A stretch of DNA of 64,000 nucleotides from Actinoplanes cyaneus (GCF_016862095.1 NZ_BOMH01000028.1:62001-126000); one strand, 5' to 3'; shown: positions 43,762 to 56,318, numbered from the stretch's first letter. Notes: a model not told the origin generated them from the letters alone. Translations and numbers: made by a program.

Positions 43762-44592
43762 TCACCCGAGCGCGGCTCGGCAGTCGTCCAGAACACGGTC
43801 CGCGGCGGCCCGCAGACCGGCGATCTCCGGGCCTTCCGAGAGGACTTCGCGTGAGTACGACGGCAACACGTTGTGCAGGCTTTCGCCGAAGACGGAACGC
43901 AGGTCATCGGGAGTCCCGCCCTGCGCTCCGAGGCCCGGCGCGAGCAGCGGGCCGTTGACGCCGGCGAGGTCGTGGCCGGTCTTCCCGATCGTCGCGCCGA
44001 CCACCAAGCCGAAACTTCCGAGAGGGCTCATACCCGCGTTGAGCTGGGAAATCTCATCTATGACGGTTTGCGCGACGGTCTTCCCACCTGGGCCGACGGC
44101 GTGCTGGACGGAAGCGCCCTCCGGGTTCGACGTCAGCGCGAGAACGAAAATTCCGGCCCCCGTGGCGGTCGCGAGATCGAAAGCCGGCCGCAACGAGCCG
44201 ACCCCGAGGTAGGGACTCACAGTAATCGCGTCGGCGCGCAGAGTACTCGCTGGATCCAGGTACGCGGAGGCGTACGCGGCCATCGTCGAGCCGATGTCGC
44301 CCCGCTTCACATCGAGGATGACGAGCGCCCCGGCCTCCCGGGACTGTCGGATAGTTGACTCAAGAATCGCGACGCCACGTGACCCAAATCTCTCAAAAAA
44401 CGCGGACTGCGGCTTCAGAACCGCCACCCGATCGGCCAGCGCCTCGACCACCGTACGGGCGAAGCGTTCCAGGCCGGCGACATCGTCGGTAAGGCCCCAT
44501 CGGGCGAGCAGACCCGCGTGCGGATCGATGCCCACACACAGCGGTCCCCGGGTCTCGATCGCCGCGTGCAGCCGTTCGCCGAACGTTTCCAT
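43762..44592 (-). CDS. pyrF: Orotidine 5'-phosphate decarboxylase (type 2)
   Basis: Final step to UMP, 276 residues. The type 2 form is recognised by LCVGIDPHAGLL, VLKPQSAFFERFGS and the catalytic ILDVKRGDIGSTM. Last pyr gene of the cluster, 21 bases after the bioA-like gene. A 16-bp palindrome TTCCCGGCGCCGGGAA 70 bases downstream (43677-43692) may help termination. Confidence 0.96.
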   Translation of the reverse strand: METFGERLHAAIETRGPLCVGIDPHAGLLARWGLTDDVAGLERFARTVVEALADRVAVLKPQSAFFERFGSRGVAILESTIRQSREAGALVILDVKRGDIGSTMAAYASAYLDPASTLRADAITVSPYLGVGSLRPAFDLATATGAGIFVLALTSNPEGASVQHAVGPGGKTVAQTVIDEISQLNAGMSPLGSFGLVVGATIGKTGHDLAGVNGPLLAPGLGAQGGTPDDLRSVFGESLHNVLPSYSREVLSEGPEIAGLRAAADRVLDDCRAALG

Positions 44593-44613
44593 GTCGCGCT
44601 CACTCCTTCTGTG

Positions 44614-45891
44614 TCAGCCGGCCGCCACCGCGGCGGCGATTCCCGCGGTAATGCGGGCCACGTCCGTCTCGTCGGTCACGTACGGCGGCATGGTGTAGAT
44701 CAGGTCCCGGAACGGCCGCAGCCACACGCCCCGCGCGACGGCGGCCGCGGTGGCGCGGGGAACGTCGACGTCGTGGTCGAGCTGGACGACGCCGATGGCG
44801 CCCAGGACGCGGACATCAGTGACGCCCGGAGCATCGCGCAGCGGCTCCAGACCGCTCCTGAGACCGTTTTCGATCAGCCGTACGCGATCCGCCCACCCGC
44901 CGTCGGCCAGCAGCCCCAGGGACGCGTTGGCGACCGCGCAGGCGAGCGGATTGCCCATGAACGTCGGCCCGTGCGCCAGTCCCCCGCCCTCACCGGCCGA
45001 GATCGCCCCGGCCACCGCGGGAGTGCACAGCGTGGCGGCGAGCGTCAGGTAGCCACCGGTGAGCGCCTTGCCCAGGCACAGGATGTCCGGGCTCACGCCG
45101 GCGTGCTCGCCCGCGAAGAAGCGACCGGTCCGCCCGAAGCCGGTGGCGATCTCGTCGAAGATCAGGAAGATGCCGTGCTCGGTGGTCGCCTCCCGCAGCA
45201 CCCGCAGGTACTCCGGATGGTGGAAGCGCATCCCGCCGGCGCCCTGGACCACGGGCTCGACGATCACGGCGGCGACCTGATCGGCGTACGCCGAGATCAT
45301 GCTTCTGAGTGACTCGGCGTAGACGGGATCGAACTCGGCGGGCGGCGGACCGGCGAAGACCTGGGCGGGCAGCACCCCGGTCCAGAGCGCGTGCATGCCA
45401 CCGACCGGGTCGCAGACGCTCATCGGGTGGAACGTGTCCCCGTGATACCCGCCACGCCAGGTCGCCAGCCTCTGCCTGCCGGGGCGGCCGAGCGCCCGTT
45501 GGGCCTGCAGCGCCATCTTGATCGCGACCTCGACCCCGATCGAGCCGGAGTCGCACAGGAAGACGTGCTCCAGGCCCGGCGGGGTCAGATCGACAAGGGT
45601 CTTCGCCAGCGTGATCGCGGGCTCGTGGGTGAGGCCGCCGAACATCACGTGGCTCATCCGGCCGGCCTGCTCGGCGAGCGCCGCGTCCAGCACCGGGTGG
45701 CGGTAGCCGTGCACCGCCGCCCACCAGGACGACATGCCGTCGACCAGTTCCCGGCCGTCGGCCAGCCGCAGCCGGACCCCGGCCGCGCTCTGGACCAGGT
45801 AGGGGTCGCTGCGGCCGGGCATCGGGCCGTACGGGTGCCAGACGTGCGCCCGGTCGAGCGCTATCAGGTCCTCGCGCCCGGCCGGGATCAT
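44614..45891 (-). CDS. bioA: Adenosylmethionine-8-amino-7-oxononanoate aminotransferase
   Basis: PLP-dependent class III aminotransferase of biotin synthesis, 425 residues. HVWHPYG near the N-terminus and MSSWWAAVHGYRHP are BioA hallmarks; IFDEIATGFGRTG gives the cofactor Asp and LCLGKALTGGYL the Schiff-base lysine; GPTFMGNPLAC follows. Uses SAM as amino donor. The ATG overlaps the pyrD stop by four bases, so this gene is embedded in the pyrimidine operon; no other bio genes are in the window. Confidence 0.9.
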   Translation of the reverse strand: MIPAGREDLIALDRAHVWHPYGPMPGRSDPYLVQSAAGVRLRLADGRELVDGMSSWWAAVHGYRHPVLDAALAEQAGRMSHVMFGGLTHEPAITLAKTLVDLTPPGLEHVFLCDSGSIGVEVAIKMALQAQRALGRPGRQRLATWRGGYHGDTFHPMSVCDPVGGMHALWTGVLPAQVFAGPPPAEFDPVYAESLRSMISAYADQVAAVIVEPVVQGAGGMRFHHPEYLRVLREATTEHGIFLIFDEIATGFGRTGRFFAGEHAGVSPDILCLGKALTGGYLTLAATLCTPAVAGAISAGEGGGLAHGPTFMGNPLACAVANASLGLLADGGWADRVRLIENGLRSGLEPLRDAPGVTDVRVLGAIGVVQLDHDVDVPRATAAAVARGVWLRPFRDLIYTMPPYVTDETDVARITAGIAAAVAAG

Positions 45892-46912
45892 CGCGCCGCG
45901 TGCGCCCGGGCCGGGCGGGCGCCCTGTGCGACCGCCTTCACCAGGTCCGGCCCCTTGTAGATGAAGCCGGAGTAGAGCTGCACCAGCGTGGCGCCGGCGT
46001 CCAGGATCCGGGAGGCGTCGTCGGCCGACATGATCCCGCCCACCCCGACGATCGGCAGCCGGCCGCCGGTCTCGTCGTGGACGAACTCCACGACCTGACG
46101 GGCCCGCTCGGTGAGCGGCTTGCCGGACAGCCCGCCGGTCTCGGCGGCCAGGTGCTGGTCACCGGGGGCCAGACCGTCGCGCGCGAGCGTGGTGTTGGTG
46201 GCGATCAGGCCCGCCGCGCCGTGCTCCAGACACACCTCGAGCAGCTCGGCGATGGCCGGCTCGGTCAGGTCCGGAGCGATCTTGACGAGCACCGGGACGG
46301 GGCCGCCGAGCTCCTTGAGCAGCGTCGTCAGGAAGTCCCGGTCCTGAAGGCTGCGCAGGCCGGGCGTGTTCGGCGAGGAGACGTTGACCGCGATGTAGTC
46401 CGCGTACGGGTGCAGCAGCCGGTACGACTCCAGGTAGTCCCCGACCGCCTCGTCCAGCGGGGTGACCTTGGACTTGCCCAGCGAGACGCCGAGCGGCACA
46501 CCGATCGGACCCAACTCCGCCAGCCGCTCGGCGAGAGCTGCCGCGCCGGCGTTGTTGAAGCCCATCCGGTTGATGATCGCCTCGCTGTCGCGCAGGCGGA
46601 ACAGACGCGGCTTGTCGTTGCCCGGCTGCGGCTTCGCGGTGACCGTGCCGACCTCGACGAAACCGAACCCGAGGGCCGGCCAGGCGGGCAGTGCCAGGCC
46701 GTTCTTGTCCATGCCGGCGGCCAGGCCGACCCGGTTCGGGAAGCGGACGCCGAACGCCTCCACCGGGGCGGAGAACGCGTAGCGGCGGCGCATCACCTCA
46801 CGGGCGGCCGGCGGCATCGAGGCCAGCCGGTGCAGGGTCCACTCGTGCGCGGCCTCGGCGTCACCGCCGCCCAGCCGGAACAGGACCGGCCGGACGGCGC
46901 TGCGGAAGAGGT

Positions 46913-46916
<4 letters not shown>
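45888..46916 (-). CDS. pyrD: Dihydroorotate dehydrogenase (quinone), class 2
   Basis: Membrane-associated FMN enzyme, 342 residues. The N-terminal helical extension (LFRSAVRPVLFRLGGGDAEA) marks class 2; the barrel has GLAAGMDKNG, VEVGTVTAKPQPGNDKPRLF, NVSSPNTPGLR (catalytic Ser) and VGGIMSADDA. GTG at 46916 overlaps the carB stop by four bases; a much longer open frame upstream is only the shadow of carB. Confidence 0.96.
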
Positions 46917-50224
<3,308 letters not shown>

Positions 50225-50229
50225 TGTTC

Positions 50230-51336
50230 TCAGCCCTTCTTTTCCACGAGCTCGACGAACCGGTCGAACAGGTAGTCCGCGTCGTGCGGGCCGGCGGCGG
50301 CCTCGGGGTGGTACTGGACGGTGAAGGCGGGCACCTCGATGCCGCGCAACCCCTCGACCACGTTGTCGTTGAGGCAGACGTGCGAGACCTCGACGCCGCC
50401 GAAGTCGGTGTCGATCACCTTGTTCAGCGGGGCGTCGACGGCGAACCCGTGGTTGTGGCTGGTCACCTCGACCTTGCCGGTGGTCCGGTCGAGCACCGGC
50501 TGGTTGATGCCACGGTGGCCGTAGCCCAGCTTGTACGTCCCGAAGCCGAGCGCTCGGCCGAGGATCTGGCTGCCGAAGCAGATGCCGAACAACGGCACCT
50601 CGCGGCGCATCACCTCCTGCGCGAGCGCGACCGGGCCGTCGGCCGTGGCCGGGTCACCCGGGCCGGGTGAGAAGAACACCGCGTCCGGGCTGACCGCCAG
50701 CAGGTCCTCGATGCTCGACGAGGCCGGGAAGACGTGCGTGGTCACGCCGCGGGCGGCCAGCCGCCGGGAGACGTTGCGCTTGATGCCCAGATCCAGCGCG
50801 GCGACCGTGTAGCGGTGCTCGCCCTGCGCCGGGACGGTGTAGCGCTCGCCGGTGGTGACCTGCGCGGAGAGGTCGGCGCCGAGCATCTGCGGCTGGGCCA
50901 GGACCCGCTCCCGCAGAGCCTTCGGGTCCAGCTCGACCGACGAGATGCCGACCCGCATCGCGCCGCGCTCGCGCAGGTGGCGGGTGAGCGCGCGGGTGTC
51001 GATGCCGCTGATCCCGACGATGCCCTCGGCGGCCAGGCGCTCGCCCAGGTCACCCTTGGAGCGCCAGTTCGACGGGCGGCGGGCCGGGTCGCGGACCACG
51101 TAGCCGGCGACCCAGATCCGGTCCGACTCGTCGTCCTCGTCGTTGACACCGGTGTTGCCGATCTGCGGCGCGGTCTGCACCACCACCTGCTTGTGGAACG
51201 ACGGATCGGTGAGAACTTCCTGGTAACCGGTCATGCCGGTGGTGAAGACGGCCTCGCCGAACGTCTCGCCGACGGCGCCGTACGCCGTGCCGGAGAACGA
51301 CCGGCCGTCCTCCAGCACCAGAATCGCCTTGCTCAC
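50230..51336 (-). CDS. carA: Carbamoyl phosphate synthase small subunit
   Basis: Glutaminase subunit, 368 residues. The N-terminal CPSase domain is followed by a class I amidotransferase with the nucleophile in LFGICFGSQILGRALG and the His-Glu pair in VQYHPEAAAGP. The GTG start overlaps the pyrC stop by four bases. Confidence 0.97.
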   Translation of the reverse strand: MSKAILVLEDGRSFSGTAYGAVGETFGEAVFTTGMTGYQEVLTDPSFHKQVVVQTAPQIGNTGVNDEDDESDRIWVAGYVVRDPARRPSNWRSKGDLGERLAAEGIVGISGIDTRALTRHLRERGAMRVGISSVELDPKALRERVLAQPQMLGADLSAQVTTGERYTVPAQGEHRYTVAALDLGIKRNVSRRLAARGVTTHVFPASSSIEDLLAVSPDAVFFSPGPGDPATADGPVALAQEVMRREVPLFGICFGSQILGRALGFGTYKLGYGHRGINQPVLDRTTGKVEVTSHNHGFAVDAPLNKVIDTDFGGVEVSHVCLNDNVVEGLRGIEVPAFTVQYHPEAAAGPHDADYLFDRFVELVEKKG

Positions 51337-52601
51337 TTGACTGCCTTCCCGTCCAGAACCGTCGCTTCTCCCCGCAGGAAGGTCGCCACGATGCGACCGG
51401 GCAGGGTCATACCCGCGTACGGCGTGTTGCTGCTCCGGCTCGCCAGGCCGCCCGGCTCGACGACCCAGCGCGCCGACGGGTCCACGAGCGTGAGGTTCGC
51501 CGGCGAGCCGGCCTTCGTCAGGTCACCGCCGTGCCCGGCCAGCCCCGCGATCCGGGCCGGCGCGATCGACATCCGGTCGGCGATCAGCTCCCACTTCTCC
51601 CCGAAGACGCTGAGCACGATGGGGAGCGCCGTCTCCAGACCGAGCATTCCCGGGCGGGCGTACGACCATTCGCACTCCTTGTCCTGCACGGCGTGCGGCG
51701 CGTGATCGGTGGCGACCACGTCGATCACGCCGTCCAGCAGCGCCTGGCGCAGGGCGTCGACGTCCCGCGCCGTACGCAGAGGTGGGTTGACCTTGAAAAC
51801 CGGGTCGTAACCGCTCGCCATCTCGTCGGTCAGCAGCAGGTGATGCGGAGTGACCTCGGCGGTCACCCGCACGCCCCGGGCCTTCGCCTGGCGCAGCACC
51901 TCGACCGAACCGGCCGTGGAGACGTGACAGACGTGCAGGCGGCTGCCGACGTGCTCGGCGAGCAGCACGTCACGCGCGATGATCGCCTCCTCGGCGACCG
52001 CGGGCCAGCCGGTCAGCCCGAGCCGGGTGCTGACCTCGCCCTCGTGCATCTGCGCGCCCTCGGTCAGGCGCGGCTCCTCGGCGTGCTGGGCGATCACGCC
52101 GTCGAACGCCTTCACGTACTCCAGGGCGCGGCGCATCAGCTTCGGGTCGGCGACGCAGAAGCCGTCGTCGGAGAAGATCCGCACCTTCGCGGCGGAGGTG
52201 GCCATCGCGCCCAGCTCGGCCATCTGCTTGCCGGCCAGGCCGACCGTGACCGCGCCGATCGGCTGCACGTCGACCAGGCCGGCCTCGCGGCCCAGGCGCC
52301 AGACCTGCTCGACCACGCCGGCGGTGTCGGCGACCGGCGAGGTGTTCGCCATCGCGCAGACCGCGGTGTAGCCACCGAGGGCCGCGGCGCGCGAGCCGGT
52401 CTCGACCGTCTCGGCGTCCTCGCGGCCCGGCTCCCGCAGGTGGGTGTGCACGTCGACCAGGCCGGGCAGGGCCACGAGACCGGTCGCGTCGATGACCTCG
52501 GCTTTGTCATCCGATCGGTCGGTGATCAAGCCGTCATCGCCGAGGTGCAGGTCGGTCGGCTTACCGCCGAGAATCGAGACGCCCTTGAGCAGGTACGCCA
52601 T
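51333..52601 (-). CDS. pyrC: Dihydroorotase
   Basis: Zinc amidohydrolase of class I, 422 residues. PGLVDVHTHLREPG carries the HxH metal pair, AEVTPHHLLLTDE and VVATDHAPH further ligands and the catalytic Asp. ATG at 52601, preceded by GGAGG at about six bases, is preferred over the GTG one codon upstream. Overlaps the pyrB stop by one base. Confidence 0.96.
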   Translation of the reverse strand: MAYLLKGVSILGGKPTDLHLGDDGLITDRSDDKAEVIDATGLVALPGLVDVHTHLREPGREDAETVETGSRAAALGGYTAVCAMANTSPVADTAGVVEQVWRLGREAGLVDVQPIGAVTVGLAGKQMAELGAMATSAAKVRIFSDDGFCVADPKLMRRALEYVKAFDGVIAQHAEEPRLTEGAQMHEGEVSTRLGLTGWPAVAEEAIIARDVLLAEHVGSRLHVCHVSTAGSVEVLRQAKARGVRVTAEVTPHHLLLTDEMASGYDPVFKVNPPLRTARDVDALRQALLDGVIDVVATDHAPHAVQDKECEWSYARPGMLGLETALPIVLSVFGEKWELIADRMSIAPARIAGLAGHGGDLTKAGSPANLTLVDPSARWVVEPGGLASRSSNTPYAGMTLPGRIVATFLRGEATVLDGKAVK

Positions 52602-53521
52602 CACTTGCCTCCCAGGAGCAGGTAGAGGACGGCCATCCGGACGCTGACGCCGTTGGCGACCTGTTCGACGATCGTGGAGCGGGGCGAGTCGGCCACCTCG
52701 GGCGCGATCTCCATCCCGCGGTTCATCGGGCCGGGGTGCATGACGATCGCGTGCTCCGGCATGTTGCGCATCCGCGGCAGGTCCAGGCCGTAACGCCGGC
52801 TGTACTCACGCGCGGAGGGGAAGTACGAGTCCTGCATGCGCTCGGTCTGGACGCGCAACATCATCACCACGTCACTGTCCGGGATGACGCTGTCCAGGTC
52901 GTAGCTGACCTTCGTCGACGGCGACAGGGCGGCCGCCACGTCGAGCGGGATCAGGGTGGGCGGGCCGACGAGCGTGACCTGGGCGCCGAGCGTCGAGAGC
53001 AGCAGGACGTTCGAGCGGGCGACCCGGCTGTGCAGCACGTCGCCGACGATCGAGACGCGCAGGCCGTCGAGGCGGCCCAGGCGCGAGCGCATCGTGTACG
53101 CGTCCAGCAGCGCCTGGGTCGGGTGCTCGTGGGTGCCGTCACCGGCGTTCACCACCGAGCCCTCCACCCAGTTCGCCAGGCGGTGCGGCGCGCCGCTCGC
53201 CGAGTGGCGGATGACCACCGCGTCGGCGCCCATCGCCTGCAGGGTCAGCGCGGTGTCCTTGAGGCTCTCGCCCTTGGAGACGCTGGAGCCCTTGGCCGAG
53301 AAGTTGATCACGTCGGCGGAGAGGCGCTTGGCGGCCGCCTCGAACGAGATCCGGGTGCGGGTCGAGTCCTCGTAGAAGAGGTTGACCACGGTGCGGCCGC
53401 GCAGCGCGGGCAGCTTCTTCACCTCGCGGCCGGAGAGCGCGGCCATCTCGGCGGCGGTGTCCAGGATCAGCGTCGCGGTCTCGGCGTCCAGATCCGCGGC
53501 GGAACGCAGGTGCTTGATCAC
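52601..53521 (-). CDS. pyrB: Aspartate carbamoyltransferase catalytic subunit
   Basis: 306 residues. The carbamoyl phosphate site reads VNLFYEDSTRTRISFE and the active-site residues in VIRHSASGAPHRLA and HPTQALLD are present. No pyrI regulatory gene is nearby, as expected for this class. ATG-type start at 53521 overlaps the pyrR stop by four bases. Confidence 0.97.
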   Translation of the reverse strand: MIKHLRSAADLDAETATLILDTAAEMAALSGREVKKLPALRGRTVVNLFYEDSTRTRISFEAAAKRLSADVINFSAKGSSVSKGESLKDTALTLQAMGADAVVIRHSASGAPHRLANWVEGSVVNAGDGTHEHPTQALLDAYTMRSRLGRLDGLRVSIVGDVLHSRVARSNVLLLSTLGAQVTLVGPPTLIPLDVAAALSPSTKVSYDLDSVIPDSDVVMMLRVQTERMQDSYFPSAREYSRRYGLDLPRMRNMPEHAIVMHPGPMNRGMEIAPEVADSPRSTIVEQVANGVSVRMAVLYLLLGGK

Positions 53522-54078
53522 TGCAGGCCTCCGATCAGTCGTACCTCGTCCGTGTCGTCGATCTCGGTGACAGCGACCTTGACGCTCTCGCTCAGCGCGG
53601 TGGGGATGTTCTTGCCGACGTAGTCGGCGCGGATCGGCAACTGGCGGTGACCGCGGTCGACCAGGACCGCGAGCTGCACCGAGCTGGGCCGGCCGAGGTC
53701 CTTCAGCGCGTCCAGCGCGGCGCGCACCGAACGGCCGGAGAAGAGCACGTCGTCGACGAGGATCACCCGCAGGCCGTCGATGCCGCCGGGCGGCAGCTCG
53801 GTCCTGCCGAGTGCGCGGGTGGCCTTGAGCCGCAGGTCGTCGCGGTAGAGCGTGATGTCGAGGGAGCCGACCGGCACCTCGACGCCCTCGAAGGCGTGGA
53901 TGCGGGCGGCCAGCCGGTGCGCGAGCGGGACACCGCGGGTCGGGATGCCGAGCAACACGGTGCCGGTGGCGCCGGAGGTCTTCTCGAGGATCTGATGGGC
54001 GATGCGGTCGACGACCCGGGACAGGTCGGACCCCGCCAGAATGATCTTGCTGGGCGCGTCTGCGCGTGGCTGCGCCAC
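53518..54078 (-). CDS. pyrR: Bifunctional pyr operon regulator / uracil phosphoribosyltransferase PyrR
   Basis: 186 residues, with a PRTase fold whose PRPP loop reads VILVDDVLFSGRSVRAALDAL. It binds pyr mRNA when UMP is bound. GTG at 54078 was chosen because AAGGAGG lies six bases upstream and the frame before it is the leader hairpin. First gene of pyrR-pyrB-pyrC-carA-carB-pyrD-bioA-pyrF, in which all neighbouring pyr genes overlap or nearly touch. Confidence 0.95.
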   Translation of the reverse strand: MAQPRADAPSKIILAGSDLSRVVDRIAHQILEKTSGATGTVLLGIPTRGVPLAHRLAARIHAFEGVEVPVGSLDITLYRDDLRLKATRALGRTELPPGGIDGLRVILVDDVLFSGRSVRAALDALKDLGRPSSVQLAVLVDRGHRQLPIRADYVGKNIPTALSESVKVAVTEIDDTDEVRLIGGLQ

Positions 54079-54120
54079 GGCGGACCTCCTTCCCCGCCTC
54101 ACGGGACGGGTCGTTAAAGG
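54079..54120 (-). promoter_or_regulatory. PyrR-binding hairpin masking the pyrR ribosome site
   Basis: On the minus strand CCTT (54120-54117) and CCCG (54110-54107) pair with AAGG (54091-54088) and CGGG (54096-54093), enclosing the loop TCCCGTGAGG. The loop fits the PyrR target consensus UCCNGNGAGG. The 3' arm contains the Shine-Dalgarno AAGGAGG, so PyrR-UMP would block translation, as described for mycobacterial pyrR. Confidence 0.85.
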
Positions 54121-54381
54121 ATGTCTGATCGGGCGGTTTCCCGCTCGATGGCTGACGCTACGTTACCAGTGGATGAAGCCGTGACCAGGGTGACCTGCCC
54201 AACCCACGGACATATCCGACAAATCCAGCAACTAGGGATACAGCCGGTAACTTTGGTGCGGCCCGCACGACTCATCGGTAACCAGCACTTGACCGGCGGT
54301 CGCAAACTCCGTACCGTCACGCAGCGTAGCGATCCGTGAGGAAGAACCCTCCGGGCCGAGCACAGTACTGGGAGTGTCCGA
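54121..54381. promoter_or_regulatory. pyrR-bldD divergent promoter region
   Basis: About 260 bases between divergent pyrR and bldD, likely carrying both promoters. No clear operator or further structured RNA was recognised; a GGGAG ribosome site for bldD precedes its ATG. Confidence 0.4.
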
Positions 54382-54870
54382 ATGCCGTCTGAGTACGCGA
54401 AGTCGCTGGGCGCTCGCCTGCGCTCCATTCGCCAGCAGCAGGGCCTGTCCCTGCAGGGCGTCGAAGAGAAGTCCAACGGTCGCTGGAAGGCCGTTGTGGT
54501 CGGCTCGTACGAGCGCGGCGACCGTGCGGTCACCGTGTCCCGTCTGGCCGAACTGGCCGACTTCTACCGTGTTCCCGTCTCCGAGCTGCTGCCCGATGGC
54601 AGTGGCATCCGTCTCGAGGCTACCAACAAGATCGTCCTGGACCTCGAGAAGCTGTACGACACCACCGGTGAGGACCTCGCCTACGTGGCGCGGTACGCCC
54701 GGGCAATTCAGCAGCAGCGTGGTGACTACAACGGCCGGGTCCTCTCGATCCGCGCCGATGACCTGCGCGCCCTCGCGATCGTCTACGACATCTCGCCGTC
54801 CGGCTTGATCGAGCGACTGACCGAGCAGGGCGTTCTGGTGGCCGACCCCCGGGCGTTCTTCGCCAGCTGA
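54382..54870 (+). CDS. bldD: Developmental master regulator BldD
   Basis: 162 residues. The N-terminal XRE-type helix-turn-helix (SLGARLRSIRQQQGLSLQGVEEKSNGRWK split over the first 40 residues) binds DNA. The C-terminal domain carries the c-di-GMP motif RGD-X8-RXXD at Arg113-Asp115 and Arg124-Asp127 (RGDYNGRVLSIRADD), which matches Streptomyces BldD shifted by one residue. c-di-GMP links two dimers and turns on repression of sporulation genes in Streptomyces. ATG at 54382 with GGGAG upstream. Monocistronic, with its own terminator. Confidence 0.97.
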   Translation: MPSEYAKSLGARLRSIRQQQGLSLQGVEEKSNGRWKAVVVGSYERGDRAVTVSRLAELADFYRVPVSELLPDGSGIRLEATNKIVLDLEKLYDTTGEDLAYVARYARAIQQQRGDYNGRVLSIRADDLRALAIVYDISPSGLIERLTEQGVLVADPRAFFAS

Positions 54871-54911
54871 CATCGGCCGCACCACCGGCTGATACTGCTT
54901 CACGACAGAAG

Positions 54912-54945
54912 AGCCCGCGTCGGCCCCCCAAGATCGACGCGGGCT
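54912..54945 (+). terminator. bldD terminator
   Basis: Eleven-base-pair stem AGCCCGCGTCG/CGACGCGGGCT with a 12-base loop, 41 bases after the bldD stop, followed by TACTTC. Confidence 0.75.
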
Positions 54946-55202
54946 TACTTCATGCCCGGAAACTCCCGCCCCGCCCCGGCGGCCACCGTCGCGTGACTGA
55001 CCCCGCGACGCCGTTGCGTGACTGACCAGCGGCCACCGTCGCGTGACTGATCCGCGACCCACGCCCGACACCGTTCCCGCCGGGCCGCCGGCGCTCGCTC
55101 AAGCGCCTGGGCCGCCCACGACGGGCCGCCCCGCTTCCCGCAAGCCCGGCAGGGCGCGGCTCACGACGTACCACATCGGATTTTTCAGGTTCTGAAACCA
55201 CA
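54946..55202. repeat. Gene-free gap with GTGACTGA repeats
   Basis: Between bldD and nusB, three copies of GTYGCGTGACTGAYC (from about 54989, 55013 and 55039), two of them within CGGCCACCGTCGCGTGACTG. They alternate with GCGAC-type filler. No gene seen. Function unknown. Confidence 0.6.
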
Positions 55203-55233
55203 AACGGCCCGGACCGAAGAGGTCCAGGCCGTT
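55203..55233 (-). terminator. nusB terminator
   Basis: Stem AACGGCC/GGCCGTT plus GGACC/GGTCC with a one-base mismatch and a five-base loop, 18 bases past the nusB stop; TTTGTGGTTT follows on the minus strand. Confidence 0.75.
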
Positions 55234-55251
55234 ATGCGTATTTCTGGGCTT

Positions 55252-55686
55252 CTATCGCGTGGCGAAAGCCGCGATCCGATCCAGCAGACCGTTGAGGAAG
55301 CGCGGACTGTCGTCGGTCGACATCTCCTTCGCCAGCTCGACCGCCTCGGTGATCGCCACCGGATCGTCCACCTCCGGCTCGAACAGCAGCTCGTAGACGG
55401 CGATCCGGGCGAGATTGCGGTCGACCGCCGGCATGCGGTCGATCGTCCAGCCCTCGGCGTAGCTGGCGATCAGCTCGTCGATCCGGTCCAGGTGCTTGGC
55501 GACGCCCTCGATGAGAGTGATCGCGTAAGCCAGGTGCTCGGGATGCGGCTTGGCGATCCGTTCGAGATACGTGACAAGCACCTGGCCCGGCGGCAGATCA
55601 CGAAGGTCGGCCTCGAAAAGGACGTCCAGCGCCCGCTTGCGCGCCTTGCGACGCGCCAGCCGTTCCTTCTTGGGACCTTCCGCCAT
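55252..55686 (-). CDS. nusB: Transcription antitermination factor NusB
   Basis: All-helical RNA-binding protein that works with NusE at boxA of rRNA leaders, 144 residues. RRKARKRALDVLFEADLR and DRNLARIAVYELLF are characteristic, as is AVELAKEMSTDDSPRFLNG. The ATG overlaps the efp stop by one base. Confidence 0.95.
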   Translation of the reverse strand: MAEGPKKERLARRKARKRALDVLFEADLRDLPPGQVLVTYLERIAKPHPEHLAYAITLIEGVAKHLDRIDELIASYAEGWTIDRMPAVDRNLARIAVYELLFEPEVDDPVAITEAVELAKEMSTDDSPRFLNGLLDRIAAFATR

Positions 55687-56243
55687 CAGCTGCGGCCGAG
55701 GTAGCGGCCGTCGCGGGTGTCGACCTTGATCTTCTCACCGGTGGTGATGAAGAGCGGAACCTGAACCGTGGCGCCGGTCTCGATCGTCGCCGGCTTGGTC
55801 CCACCGGTCGACCGGTCGCCCTGCAGGCCCGGCTCGGTGTAGGTGACCTCGACGAAGACGCTCGTCGGCAGCTCGACGTAGAGCGGGACGCCCTCGTGCA
55901 GCGCCACCGTGATCTCGGCCTCGGGCAGCAGGTAGTTGGCGTTGTCACCGACAGTGGCGCCGGGGACGGGAATCTGGTCGTAGGTGTCCAGGTCCATGAA
56001 GACGTAGTCGTCACCGTCCTGGTACAGGTATTGCATCGTGCGCTTGTCCACGGTCGCGGTTTCGACCTTGGTGCCCGCGTTGAAGGTCTTGTCGACGACC
56101 TTGCCGGACAGCACGTGCTTCAGCGTGGTCCGCACGAAGGCGGGACCCTTACCGGGCTTGACGTGCTGGAACTCAACGACGGACCACAGCTCCTTGTCGA
56201 GGTTGAGAACCAGGCCGTTCTTCAGGTCGTTGGTGGAAGCCAT
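55686..56243 (-). CDS. efp: Translation elongation factor P
   Basis: Relieves ribosome stalling at polyproline, 185 residues, three beta-barrel domains. The tip loop reads HVKPGKGPAFVR, with Lys in the position modified in some bacteria; no epmA-type modification gene is nearby. Actinobacterial EF-P with a PGKGP loop is thought to act unmodified. Ends RDGRYLGRS. Confidence 0.97.
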   Translation of the reverse strand: MASTNDLKNGLVLNLDKELWSVVEFQHVKPGKGPAFVRTTLKHVLSGKVVDKTFNAGTKVETATVDKRTMQYLYQDGDDYVFMDLDTYDQIPVPGATVGDNANYLLPEAEITVALHEGVPLYVELPTSVFVEVTYTEPGLQGDRSTGGTKPATIETGATVQVPLFITTGEKIKVDTRDGRYLGRS

Positions 56244-56318
56244 GTCCTGCCTTGATCTTGACGCGAATCGTTGACCGAACCACTTTACCGGCGGCGCCCT
56301 GGTAAGAGCGAATCGGGT

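Noticed and set aside
50230..51336. Defective CarA active site (GICFGSQ rather than GICLGHQ)
   Set aside because: The nucleophilic Cys and the His-Glu pair are intact; variation at the other positions occurs in functional actinobacterial CarA proteins.
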